NCBI GenBank assembly: GCA_025716815.1
Contig: JAIXMN010000028.1
Coordinates: 372,001-436,000, forward strand
Source of the DNA: Dichotomocladium elegans
Taxonomy: Eukaryota; Mucoromycota; Mucoromycetes; Mucorales; Lichtheimiaceae
Length of the DNA: 64,000 nucleotides
Direction: 5' to 3'
Part shown: in pieces, positions 1 to 10,378 of the stretch
Position numbering within the stretch: the first letter of the stretch is position 1
Layout of the letters: each line of letters opens with the position of its first letter
Translations under genes and position numbers: made by a program
The notes under the pieces: generated by a model
Database searches by the model: none
Told to the model about the DNA's origin: nothing
The model's input: only the letters and a program-made list of their open reading frames with translations

Positions 1-989
1 CATAACTTAGCAGGAATGCTAGAAAGTGTGGACTGGACAGAGTTCGACGCGGTCAGACATCGCCTAATATGAGAGGTTATCAAACATCCGTGCTCAATGA
101 ACTCACCTGTTGGTCATAAGACCATATTCTCGGGGAAATGCTGGTGCCTAGGTGAACTCAAGGAAAAAGAAAACAATGGGTGGGTGGATCCACTGGAATG
201 ATAAGTACGACAGCCAAGATATGTATCAACTTTGCAACATATACATCTTCCGTGTTATTTTTTTTAAAGGAACGGCTCAGTTCTGATGACTTAGCAGACA
301 CTCCGTTTTACCCTAGCGACAAGCTGAAGCTCAGCTCTCTTGGGAAGTTTGATGCCACCGCTGGAGGTGCCACAAAGCCCGAATCTGGTAGTGATCAAAG
401 AAATGCTACGACAATTTTGTACAATTTATGCGATTTTATCTATTTGGGAATAAACTATAAGGTGATACAGCAGTGATAACATACTCCTATAGCTGAAGAA
501 GAAATGATGGGAACTGCCGGATGTGATACTCGCATCTGGGAGCTTCTGTTTAGAAGGGTGAAACGTATGGATGAGAAAAGAAGATAGAGGAAAGTGTTGA
601 AGCATATAGACGGCTTTTGAAAGTTGATTCAAAGTGCCTAGATGATGTTGAAGCCATGTTGATCATCAAGGTTACATAGGGAATTCTGGAACCGAAACCA
701 TCATCTCTTTTGTTTCAATCTATCAGCATCCCTCCTTGAGGTCACACCTAATGATATCACAATAGTGTTGACAGTCTTACATAATCAACTGACACAATGA
801 GGGGTAGACTGACCAGGCTTCTGGTAACTGGACACGTGTGTAAAACTTTTATGCTTATATTTACAGAAAGAAGGGTGAGGGCTGATAATAATGTACAGGC
901 GGGTGAAGAGATCCGTAGTTTTTTCTTTTCTCTCTTTTTTTTTTTCCACAAGCAATCTAGCCGCCGATGTTGTTGAGTATCTACTATAG
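1..989. other. Intergenic, no recognisable gene
   Basis: I see no supported gene here. Short open frames exist on both strands (the longest is about 98 codons at 180-476 +), but none shows a known domain, a credible start context or splice structure. The last 100 bases are pyrimidine-rich and would be the 3' flank of the minus-strand gene ending at 990. Confidence 0.5.
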
Positions 990-1943
990 TTATTTTTGAA
1001 TCATACGGTATTTTGCGACAATCTTGTTAAGAGCAAGAGCAAGCGTCCGCCAAGGAAAGACCTTGAGATCTTTTTCGATATTCCGGGGCTTCGGGTGTGG
1101 GAAGTTCATAATCAGCTTAAAGAAGTCAGAGCTGTCCGGGCGCGATTTCGAGACTGTGAGCGGCCGGAAACCTTCCAGATTCCGCCTGACCCTGTTCTTT
1201 TCCTCGACCGTGAACTGCATATGCATGACGACCTCAAGGAGATGAATCAAGTCGACGGAGGTAATAAAATAATCATTGCGTTCTGGCCAGTAGATGCATG
1301 ACACAATTGTAAACCCTTCGATAGAATTGACTTGACCGCGATGCGCTTCTTGGGCTACAGGTTGGAAGCCGCAGCGGATTAGATGGTCGTCTTCGTCACG
1401 CCAGAATTGGACTAGACGACGACGTTGGTTCCATTCCTCAGTTGTCCAGCCGTCGCACATAGCATCCAGATCGCCCTCGATCCGGAGTGTGACACGGTTG
1501 TTGTCCATAAGCGGAGAGGTCGCCAGGGTATCATACGTAGAAGTGGCATCGGCGAGGGGTGGTGGAGGAGCGGATGGGAAGAAGTCAAAACCCATTGTCA
1601 TGGATGGTGGAGCGGCTTCATAACGTTGTATCTCTGGCTGCGGCATCCTGTTAGGCATCTGGTTTTGCTGTTGCAATGCTTGTTGGGTTGTCGGATACAT
1701 CGAAGACTTGTTGTAATCCGGGATTGCAGCCTGCGATTCATAGGGAGAAGTGCTGAAGCTTCTATAGTACGAGTCCTGTTGCTGCTGCTGCTGTTGTTGT
1801 TGCTGATTCGTTGGCAGTGGCTCAGTGTACATAGTAGGGCTGTAGTAAGATAGGCCGACAGTAGAATCCGGCTGCGGTGGCAACTGTTGATAGTACAAGC
1901 GCTGATCATAATATGGTTGTTGCTGCTGTTGTTGATGTTCCAT
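990..1943 (-). CDS. DUF7082 / medusa-like Q-rich regulator
   Basis: About 317 residues in one exon. The N-terminal half is low-complexity and Gln-rich (runs MEHQQQQQQ near residue 1 and a longer Q run near 50). The C-terminal ~140 residues form a compact conserved domain with the motifs VRRNLEGFRPLTVSK, FFKLIMNFPHPKPRNIEKD and KVFPWRTLALALNKI. These match what I remember of fungal DUF7082 proteins, a family I associate with the developmental regulator medusa (MedA). The Met at 1943 is chosen because the frame upstream of it reads pyrimidine-tract translation typical of a 5'UTR. A nuclear regulatory role is inferred from family and Q-richness; no DNA-binding motif is visible. It is the only gene for more than 1 kb on either side. 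Confidence 0.75.
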   Translation of the reverse strand: MEHQQQQQQPYYDQRLYYQQLPPQPDSTVGLSYYSPTMYTEPLPTNQQQQQQQQQQDSYYRSFSTSPYESQAAIPDYNKSSMYPTTQQALQQQNQMPNRMPQPEIQRYEAAPPSMTMGFDFFPSAPPPPLADATSTYDTLATSPLMDNNRVTLRIEGDLDAMCDGWTTEEWNQRRRLVQFWRDEDDHLIRCGFQPVAQEAHRGQVNSIEGFTIVSCIYWPERNDYFITSVDLIHLLEVVMHMQFTVEEKNRVRRNLEGFRPLTVSKSRPDSSDFFKLIMNFPHPKPRNIEKDLKVFPWRTLALALNKIVAKYRMIQK

Positions 1944-2140
1944 ATCTGTCTCTTTGGAGGTGTCAGTAGGGGAGGGTAGGGCAATGGCAGTGAGACGAAA
2001 CAAGGGTTTTTCCCGATACGAATAAAAAGAAGAACTGAAAAAAGACGTCTTGTATCCTCGTGCCCAAGAGAAAAAAAAAATACTTGCCATACCTGGGGGT
2101 CCGTTGGGGGTGCGGAGAGCCAGCGAAAATTCTGCGCGGA

Positions 2141-2434
2141 TTATTCAATGGTCATTGCATCGGTTTCATTTTCCTTTTTTTCCTTTTTTTTGGACATTTC
2201 CTTGAAGGCTATCAGCAGCGTAAGCATAGTAATAACGATGAACAATAGCACTGTATGAGTAATCCTTATGGTAGGAAGCGTACATAGCCACCAAATGAGG
2301 TTAATTTTGGCGTAGTAATTGGCAGTGATTGTTCTGAATGTAAACATGGGTTCATACTCTTTTGGTTTATATGCGCCGCATTCATAACCCGCGGTCCTTT
2401 TTTTCATTTTCCATTTCTCAAGACGCTTCGTCAT
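2141..2434 (-). CDS. Possible small membrane protein, unrecognised
   Basis: A 97-codon open frame with one convincing hydrophobic helix (VLLFIVITMLTLLIAF, around residues 62-77) flanked by Lys-rich ends. It lies just upstream of the DUF7082 gene on the same strand, so it could equally be read-through of that gene's promoter. No homologous family is recognised and no splice partner is obvious. Treat as a weak hypothetical. Confidence 0.22.
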   Translation of the reverse strand: MTKRLEKWKMKKRTAGYECGAYKPKEYEPMFTFRTITANYYAKINLIWWLCTLPTIRITHTVLLFIVITMLTLLIAFKEMSKKKEKKENETDAMTIE

Positions 2435-3340
2435 CGATGGAGCCTTGCGTCACTGCAAGAAATGGAATGTTTTCTGCTCCGCCTGTACTTGGTAAATGAT
2501 ATCGCGCTTAGCCAGAAAGCATTGTGTATTTTTATACACAAATAAGCATTATCACAGACGACATGTTACTTCTCATATTGATGAAAGCATGGGGTCTACC
2601 AATCCCGTCAAGATTCACGTATTGCCCGATTGGGATCAATGATAATGTTAGTGATATAATTGTGTGCATGAAGGCTTATTCTTAGAAAGAATGAAGCCGA
2701 ACATTTCCCCCAAAGATCGTAAAGCACATGCGCATACACTATCAGAGGTGAGCATGGATAATATTCAAGAAGGAACGATGAGAGAGAATGCTGAAGCGTA
2801 AATCATATTATGAAAGTCCTTGGCTGGCATTCCCAGAGAGAGCGCTACCGTAAGACTAAGCACATAAAAAAATGATAAGGGGGTGGCCGTGAGAACGTGG
2901 CCCGAGACAACTGGAGGTTCTTATGAGAGGAGTTTTACGGGCCCTCCCCACCTTTTGCGCGGCTGCTACCTGGATTTGAAATTTCGGGTATTTTGTTTGG
3001 CTTTCCCTTGAATCGGAGTCGTGTAAGCAAATGTTGAAAAGCAGAGCACGACTAACCGATATGCAAGCGCGATGAAGGATGAGGGGTTCTTGTGATTTAG
3101 TCTAGATAGGGCTGGAAGAGAAATACACGGGATAACTAACAACTGTGATGGTTCCAGTATGACTTTTTCTCCCTCGTGACGCTATCCGCACACCAGGCCA
3201 GCGCTTCGTTCTGATAATGAAGAGCATCCCAAATTTGGGGAAATTTGGGTTTGTGTGGACCGGCCTTTGCGTGTGTAGGGACGAGGAAAAAAAAAATAAC
3301 CTTTCTATCTTTTCTCGACCGGACCGCCCTCTTTTCTATT
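2435..3340. other. Intergenic between divergent units
   Basis: About 0.9 kb without a supportable gene, upstream of the plus-strand PIS1 gene. It contains a small perfect hairpin (TTGTGTAT-TTTT-ATACACAA, near 2522-2541), pyrimidine tracts near 3160 and 3300, and an imperfect repeat of AAATTTGGG near 3231-3250. Promoter function is likely but no specific factor site can be assigned. Confidence 0.4.
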
Positions 3341-3344
3341 TACA

Positions 3345-3352
3345 TATATAAA
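3345..3352 (+). promoter_or_regulatory. TATA-like element of PIS1
   Basis: TATATAAA, 31 bases before the PIS1 start codon at 3383. The distance is short for a TATA box with a usual 5'UTR, so transcription would start very close to the ATG. Assigned from sequence and position only. Confidence 0.4.
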
Positions 3353-3382
3353 CGCCATTCTTTCTATTTTGTTCTTACCATC

Positions 3383-4562
3383 ATGAACAGCGCAAGCAAG
3401 ACTATACAACCGTCAAGGACGGAGAACATCTTCCTATTCGTTCCTAATCTTATTGGTAAATGGAGCGTGTGAGGTTATCGCGCCTAATAATCTTTTTTAA
3501 CAATTGCTTCACTTGGTTGTTCCCCCCCAAAAAAAAACCAAACGGAAAAAGGCTACACGCGTATCATACTCGCTTCTGCTTCGTTATACTACATGCCTTG
3601 GCATCCCAAGGTCTGCACCACCTTATATTGTATTTCTTGTTTACTTGACGCGGTAGACGGCAACGCAGCTCGCTATTTTGACCAATGTACGGACGAGGCG
3701 TACAAGAAATTGACACGTATGACTAATTCAAAAAGCTGCTTTTTTCTATAGGCAGCAAATTTGGTGCCGTCCTTGATATGGTGACTGATAGGTAAAAAAA
3801 TATCATGAGAAATGAGGGTGAATGCCAGAAGGAGAGTGTGCGTGCTAGGTTTATTACCTCGCTCGCCTCTGTTCTCCACATCCACCCAATGGAACAAAAG
3901 TGCCGTATATACTCACCTCAACCCGGCGGCAGATCTACTACGTCATGCCTTCTTTGCTTTCTTTCTTTGCGATACCCAGAATGGACTATTCTCTTCCAGT
4001 TTCTGATATCCTTGGATTTTAGCTCACATTATATGCACATGTACAGGTAATGGGGCGTGGACATAATGTTAGACAAGAGAGAGTGAAGTAACGAGTCTCT
4101 TCGGTTTGTCCTAGTTCCATGACTGCAGGCGCCTCGAGCCATAAGAAGATATCCGAATCGGGCAACAAGTACCTCAAAATGTATTATACAAACAATGTAT
4201 GTCGTGAACTGAGATTATGTGCGAAACAGGAGGATATCTGACAAAGGGTCAATTAGGTGATCTTGTTTTTGATGTGCGCAGGGAATGAGTTGTTCTTTGT
4301 GGCTATATACGTTCTTTCTTTTTACTTGGAAAAGGGCGGTGTGATGAACGGTAAGTCGCTAGCAAAGAAATCATTTCCGCGTAATGACGAAATATGGATT
4401 CATTGTATCGCAGTTGCGTGGTGGTTCGTCCTTGGCGTGAGTGGAGTTATCTGCTTCTTGAAACAATTCATCAACGTTGTCCAGATCGTTAACGCCAGTG
4501 AAGCATTGGCCAACATCGATCGTGAGGATCGTGCCAAAGCTGCGAGCGCCAAGTCTGCGTAG
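3383..4562 (+). CDS. PIS1: CDP-diacylglycerol-inositol 3-phosphatidyltransferase (PI synthase)
   Basis: Membrane enzyme that joins CDP-diacylglycerol and myo-inositol to make phosphatidylinositol in the ER. Seven exons fit with consistent phases: 3383-3455, 3552-3686, 3752-3791, 3933-4046, 4115-4196, 4257-4350, 4414-4562. The product carries the CDP-alcohol phosphotransferase signature split over exons 2 and 3: D-A-V-D-G-N-A-A-R, then GAVLDMVTDR, the D-G-x2-A-R-x8-G-x3-D-x3-D pattern with all four Asp present. Other family landmarks are LFVPNLIGYTR at the N-terminus, LISLDFSSHYMHMY, CAGNELFFV and the C-terminal INVVQIVNASEALANIDRED. Several hydrophobic helices fit the known six-helix fold. 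The last intron (63 nt) is in frame and open, so retention would insert 21 residues. The start follows from the first Met in the open exon after the TATA-like element. Confidence 0.95.
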
Positions 4563-5600
4563 GTGACGCAATGCCACCGTTCATCACAAAAGAAGAAAGC
4601 TTCATCGCGAACTACGACATGCGGTGTTTTCGTTTGACGGTTCAAAGACAGTTGGAGGATGCGGTTTATTATTTAATACAGGACCTTGTAAAATTCAGTT
4701 GTTTTTTTATACAGGAGGAGGTCATTCAATTAACCAATTCAAGTGGGGGTGTGCTCTGGGAGAGAGAACTTGATGGAGATAATCACGTGCCGGCAGATCT
4801 GGCCGGCTTGTTCGATCTATCGTCTCTATTTGTACCAGTTCAAAGACACCAAGTGAAGCTAGGTACTGTACTGAATTGTCCGCAGCTTTCGGTCTCTAAA
4901 AGCCCCCACTCGGGCTTGCTCTGTTTTCGTTGTCCTTCTGAGCCTTGCATTATGCATACAGTATATGCGCTTCTGCAAAGGACTTTGCTCCAACAATACT
5001 GCATGTCAGTAGAATGATCATATGTGAAATTCTGCAAAAGGAAAATTATATTTTAGTCAAGAGCATGTCTGTGCTTTTTTTTTTCTGAGAACGATTCCTC
5101 GTGTTGTACAGTTCACCTACGCTAACCAGACTCGAACGTTTAATAAAGTGAGGAGTTCATATTGCTTATTATAGCCACGATTACAGACAGAGAACAAGGG
5201 AAAGAGACAAAGAAATGGATATACCCTGAGTGGAACAGTGCTGCGTGCATTGACTTATCGACACGATAGGTAACTCGTTTTGTTTTGAAGGAACCCCCTC
5301 ATCGGAAATCACCAATGGGTCCAGAAAAATTTCGAGTTCCCCGTTACTTTCGCGGTTAGTAGCAGCGGTTTGCATTGGGTGAATAGGATTACCTAACACG
5401 TTTCTCCCCAAAAACCTCTTCTCCTTCTACCAAACCTCACCGCTAATCTCCTGCCCCCCTTCCACTCTTTTTTATAATCCCTGTAATTTTACTTAATCGC
5501 AACTGCCATTTGCATTCCGCGCTTCATTTCTTGTCATATTAATCATCGTCTCTTCCCCCCCCCTTTCTTTTATTTGACTTGAGCATATATACACACCAAG
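4563..5600. other. Intergenic, PIS1 3' side / RhoGAP promoter
   Basis: A 148-codon open frame (4571-5017 +) begins nine bases after the PIS1 stop, but it has no recognised domain and looks fortuitous. The remainder (5050-5600) is pyrimidine-rich towards the RhoGAP start, with CATATATACACACC about 15 bases before the ATG, a plausible promoter and 5'UTR. Confidence 0.4.
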
Positions 5601-6500
5601 ATGCCATCACCTTCTGATCTCGCGACACAAAACGATGAGCTTTGGCGTATTGTTGAGAAGCAGCGACGAATGATTCAGAATCTGCAAAAATCGTTGGCGA
5701 CAATGACAGAGGAGCGTGACATTCTCCTTGACAGGAATCAAGCCCTTGAACGGGAAAGGATGTCACCGTCCCCCGGTGGCAGCGCCGCTGGGGGCCCTGT
5801 ACCCCCGCCACGGTCGCCTTACAGACAGAATACCCAGGACACACCTGGTGTAACCGCCGTGGAGTCTTCTATGCCGTTTATCTATGAATTCAATAGCAAT
5901 AGTGTGTCCGATGCCGCGCACATTTATCAGGGCGTTCTCACCAACATGGCCGCTGCTACAGCCACCAAAAGCCATGTGCCGGATATTGCTGTCGCCACAT
6001 CACTGTCACCCCCGCCTCTGGGTAAGAAGTATAATAATAACTCGTCTCATGGCAATATTACCACCACCATAACCGCCGAGAGACCGCAACAGCCGCTGCC
6101 GCTGCCGCCCTCGTCGTCGTCCATCGACGACTACGTTAAACGCCAGCAGCAAGAAACAGCTACGCGTAGATCCCATGAGGAATTGCGGAAACAAGAGCAG
6201 GCACAGATGGAGGAAATTATGGCCCGACGACAGCAAGAAATCGAAGAACAGGCACGAAAAATAGAGGAAACCAAGCACATGAAATTGATGATGGCAAAGA
6301 AGCAGCAAGAGGTCGAGGAAGAAGCACGCCGGGTTGCTGAAGAAGCAAAGCGCCTAGAGCTGCGGAAACAAGAAGTTCAGTATGTCGATCAGGAGTCTTA
6401 TCAACAGCAGCAACGATGGGCGAATAGCAATAACAACCATCATCATTATCATGAAGCGCCAATGAGTGCGGATGAAAAGGCGCGTCTCCATCGTCAACAT

Positions 6501-6532
<32 letters not shown>

Positions 6533-8731
6533 CCATCAAGAGTCTCGCTATGGAGTACCAAATGATCCGTATACGGACGGATCCAGTTCCTCAACATCAA
6601 CAGCACCGAAGAGCAGTACCGAGTATACTTATGCTCCTGGTCCCATGGGAGGCATCACCGTGGAGGTTCTCAGTACTTGTAATTTTACGAATGACAAGGG
6701 CAAACAGGTCATTGCTTTCAACATCGGCGTGCGGAAGTCCACTGATGAAAGCAACCCTCACGCTTTGCCTGATGAATTATGGCGTATCCAGAAGCTGTAC
6801 TCTGATTTTCTGGCACTCGATGTGAATGTACGTCTAAATCTCCAAAGAAGAGCAAAAAGTCTGATCATATATTCTTTATCCTCTAGCTTAAATCCTTGTA
6901 TCCATCAACTGAACAACAGCTGGCTAGGTTGCCTGATCGTGCTCTCTTTTCTTCACAATCCTCGCAAAAAATGGAACAGGGCAAGGTACATTTGCATGAT
7001 GACTACACGCCCCGTCATAAACGTAGCAGCCATTGTTCATGCTTAGTCGTGATAGAAATACATGCAAGATTATCTCCAACAAGCCCTACGTTTGCCCATG
7101 GTCGATATGACGATGATTTGCGAATTCTTAAGCTCCAACGTGATCGATCAATCCCTTAGTTCCAAGACCTCCAAGTACCGACAAGGGTACCTAACCAAGC
7201 GCGGCAAGAATTTTGGAGGCTATAAACGCCGCTACTTTGTTCTTAATGGGCCTGATCTGGAGTACTACGAAAGCGTACGTTATTGTGATTTCCTCCAGAG
7301 GAGCGAGAATAGCTTAGCTTTATTGTTTCTGAATTAGGATGAAGGACAATATCTTGGCACGATTCACCTGCTCGAGTCCAAGGTCGGCAAACAAAAAGAG
7401 GCTGATCAGCAAGGGGCCCACAAAGACCAGCAGCCGTCTTATAAGCATGCGTTTATGATTGTTGAGCCGAAGAAATCCGCGCCCGGAGGTATCGCCCGTC
7501 ACGTGCTCTGCGCGGAATCGGATGCGGAGCGAGACGCATGGGTGGATGCCATCTCGCAGCACATTGATCCCGGGGCTGCGAAGAGGAATAACAGCATCTC
7601 TGGTACCAACGAAAACAACCCTGGTGGTCGCAAATTGAACAATAACTATGCGGAAGAAGTCCCTGAAGATGGTCTCTATGCCCAGCTGATGCAGATGACA
7701 GATAATGGCCAGGATGGTGGTGGTGGTGCTGCTATCCGAAAGAACGGCCAGTCCAAAAAAGCCTTCTGGGCCAAAAAGATATTCCAGAGCGGTAATAATG
7801 CGGCGAATAGCAATGGCAGAACACCTTACAATCGCAAGGAGATCGAATTGATAGGACCAAAGCAAGTCTTTGGAGTTCCTTTGAAAGACGCGGTCCGCGT
7901 CGCCCAAGTGTCAGCTCAGTACGAATTACCGGCGATTGTGTACCGATGCATAGAATTCCTCGAGGCTAAGAATGCCATTCGCGAAGAAGGAATCTATCGA
8001 TTGAGTGGCAGCGCGACAAAAATCAAGAGCGTTAAACAGCGTTTCAATGAAGGTATGAATAGCATTTTGCACAGGTATGGTGTATGTCTTGACAAGATCT
8101 TGTAGAGGGCGACGTGGACCTTTTGCATGCCGAAGAGCAATATGATGTCCATACCATCTCCGGCCTGCTGAAGATGTGGCTTCGTGAGCTTCCTGAGAAT
8201 GTGCTGACGCTTGAGATGATGAAGGACTTTTTGAATGTTATGGACCTTGTGGAACCACGTGAACGTGTGCACGAGCTTGGTCGATTGATTTCGATGCTCC
8301 CATTGGCCAACTACACCCTTCTCCGGACTTTGTCGGCACACTTAATTCGCGTGGTACAACATGCGGAAGTCAACAAGATGACCATGCGCAATGTTGGCAT
8401 CGTATTTTCTGCAACCCTGGCAATGCCTACTGGTATTTTCCACCTGCTTTTGACAGAGTTCAATTACATTTTCTGGACCGACCAGGCACAACAGCAACAG
8501 CAGCGCACCCCGCAGCACCAGCAGACCACTGCACGGAGCAATCGTAATAGTGCCGACTACATCTACGGCGCACCAAAGTCAATTGTTGGACTGGAACGCA
8601 ATGGTAAACATCATGCATTGCTCTGTAAAAGGGTATAAGAAGGGAACTGACCCCTATGACTAGGTCTTCCAGTAGCAGCAGAGGAGGATGAAAATGACCT
8701 AGATGACTATGAAGAGGTTTCTGACCGATAA
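5601..8731 (+). CDS. PX-PH-RhoGAP protein, Bem3-like
   Basis: GTPase-activating protein predicted to switch off Rho/Cdc42-type GTPases at membranes. Six exons: 5601-6827, 6887-6985, 7056-7274, 7338-8052, 8106-8603, 8664-8731. Order: N-terminal coiled coil (residues ~10-55, from NDELWRIVEKQRRMIQNL), a long Pro/Gln/Glu-rich linker with a second charged coiled coil and a Gln run encoded by CAG repeats, a PX domain (ITVEVLST to ~MICEFLSS), a PH domain (GYLTKRGKNFGGYKRRYFVL...DAWVDAI), then RhoGAP (FGVPLKDAV, the arginine-finger region EEGIYRLSGS with the catalytic Arg, LKMWLRELPENVL, RNVGIVFSATL). PX-PH-RhoGAP order is that of yeast Bem3. The last exon gives a short acidic tail ending SDR. The small final exon is inferred from GT/AG signals; without it the protein would stop at 8638. 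Confidence 0.93.
6496..6531 (+). repeat. CAG repeat in RhoGAP coding sequence
   Basis: An almost pure run of about ten CAG/CAT codons inside exon 1 of the RhoGAP gene, giving a polyglutamine tract followed by His. It sits in the disordered linker between coiled coil and PX domain and is likely length-variable between strains (inference). Confidence 0.85.
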
Positions 8732-9112
8732 TGCTGCTAGTGTTGGAAAAAGAGAGAGAGAGGGACAGTGAACGGTTTTGTTCCTGTGTGACTTTGTCAT
8801 CGACCTTTATACCCCCACCCCACTGTAGCAGTATTTCTTTACATTTAGATCTCTCCTTAATCACTGTGCAAAATGAACGCGGTTTTGTTTTTCCATATTA
8901 CGCTTTCCTCGTGTTGAAAGCGTCACAGACGCACGCTACGTATTCTAGCCGGAATGTTAAACCATTGTTTCAAAGAAAATCCGGCTTTCGACGCGACCCT
9001 ATAGGGCAGAGCTTAGTTGATATGCTCGAGAGGGGAAGAGGCAAGTCGAGCATCAAGGTCGTTTTTAAAAAAAAAGTTTTACGCTGCTGCATTTATTGGG
9101 GTTGTTGTTATT
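8732..9112. other. Convergent 3' flanks
   Basis: Space between the RhoGAP stop and the eIF3k stop, which converge. It holds a GAGAGAGAGA stretch near 8750 and an A-run near 9066. No gene supported; mostly 3'UTRs. Confidence 0.6.
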
Positions 9113-9951
9113 TTACATTTCATTGGAAAAACCAATGATCTTTGTCAACTGCTCGAATTTGATGTTTTCGCGAACGACGACGGTCTTTGCTTCATTGTCC
9201 TTGTTGATGGGGATGGAGACGACGCCGTTTTCAAGGGTCCACTGGTGCTCCTTGCAGAATGCATCGAAAGCGGTTCCGGCAAGGCCAATGTAGCCCTGGA
9301 GAACGGGGGCGGCGATGGTCTGGTAGGACATGGTGACGACCTTGGCAATGACAGCGCGGATGGCGCCGTCGAGGCCTGCAATGTCCTTGACGAGGTCGCG
9401 GTATTTTTGTTCGTTGAACACTTTCCAGAACTCGACGTAACGGGCCTGTTCGAGGAGTTGTTGGAGCTGAATCATACTCTGGACATGGGCATCATCCTGT
9501 GTCAATGTATGGCTTCATTAGCATTGAAACCAAGGCTTCTCCCAACCCGCCGCCCCCCCACCACCAGTGAGGTTGAATTGAAAAAAAAAAAACTTACAAC
9601 ATGGTCAGCCAAAAGATACATGCATAAATTGAAGTCGGGATTGGGGATGGCCGTCAATGCTTTGCCGAGCACATTGACAATGACGGACTTCTTGGTCAAT
9701 TTCGGGTTGAACTGGTAACTAAAACCCTTACTCGCGTGAGCTTTTTTCCCGATTCTTTTTCGAATCGATTAATGCAATGGGGGTTGGTCATACAGTTTTA
9801 ACAGCGCCAAGTTGGCCATCAGATCGTATTCACCATTCTTGCATTGAGCCGCAAGGTAATCTTCCAACACTTCGGCGTTTTCGGGGTTGTATCGCTCGAC
9901 ACCATCAATCATGGTCTGGATCGTCTGTGGTCGTTCAACAGCGGCGGACAT
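9113..9951 (-). CDS. Translation initiation factor eIF3 subunit K
   Basis: Non-core subunit of eIF3, acting in the cytoplasm at 40S initiation. Three exons fit: 9794-9951, 9598-9718, 9113-9496. The N-terminal exon matches the HAM-like start of eIF3k (RPQTIQTMIDGVERYNPEN, LEDYLAAQCKNGEYDLMANL). Exon 2 continues with YQFNPKLT and LGKALTAIPNPDFNLCMYLL, and exon 3 carries the winged-helix/PCI-like end (AVIAKVVTMSYQTI, CKEHQWTLENG). The combined length of about 220 residues is normal for the family. Loss of this subunit in lineages such as Saccharomyces makes its presence here unremarkable for a filamentous fungus. The start Met at 9951 follows from homology with the usual N-terminus. Confidence 0.93.
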
Positions 9952-10010
9952 GATCGTTTAGTATTCTGTAAAGGGCGAGTGAGACGGTAGAGGATAAGTT
10001 GGATAGGATC

Positions 10011-10105
10011 GATCGGACGGACGGACGGACGGATGGATGGATGGGGTTGGTTGGTTGGTTGGTGGGTGGGTGGGTGGGTGGGTGGATTGGGGGGGTGGGG
10101 AGGTG
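10011..10105. repeat. G-rich tetranucleotide repeat cluster
   Basis: Successive short tandem runs GGAC, GGAT, GGTT and GGGT, merging into a G-rich tract, 60-150 bases upstream of the eIF3k start. The part GGGTGGGTGGGTGGG at 10064-10082 fits a canonical G-quadruplex pattern on the plus strand, so the eIF3k leader would be C-rich. Likely length-variable. Confidence 0.8.
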
Positions 10106-10378
10106 ATGGGTACCCGATGAAAAAGGATGGGCCAATCTACTTGCGCTTTGCCCGCCCAGGAGGTCGGAGAAGCCTTATTGGCTAATATCTAAATTCGACT
10201 GCCAGACAAAAACACCAAAATGTCTCATACTTTATTTTTTTAAGCGCGTGTGTGTATTGCATGCGAGTAAGGAAGGGAGGGGCGAGTTAAAAATAAAGGA
10301 ATTATAATAGATCTTGTGGTGGCTCTTGTGCCTATATAATAAACCGAAAGCTCTTGTCAGATACAACAAACCATGGTC
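10106..10378. other. eIF3k promoter / beta'-COP 3' flank
   Basis: No gene seen. The sequence lies between the eIF3k 5' region and the stop codon of the beta'-COP gene, both on the minus strand. The part next to the stop is A/T-rich as expected for a 3'UTR (TTAAAAATAAAGG on the plus strand). Confidence 0.5.

Noticed and set aside
4571..5017. A 148-codon frame directly after PIS1
   Set aside because: No domain, no conserved-looking motif and no promoter space; it most likely lies in the 3' region of PIS1.
9017..9718. A 233-codon plus-strand frame
   Set aside because: It is the antisense of eIF3k exons, which are clearly coding on the minus strand.
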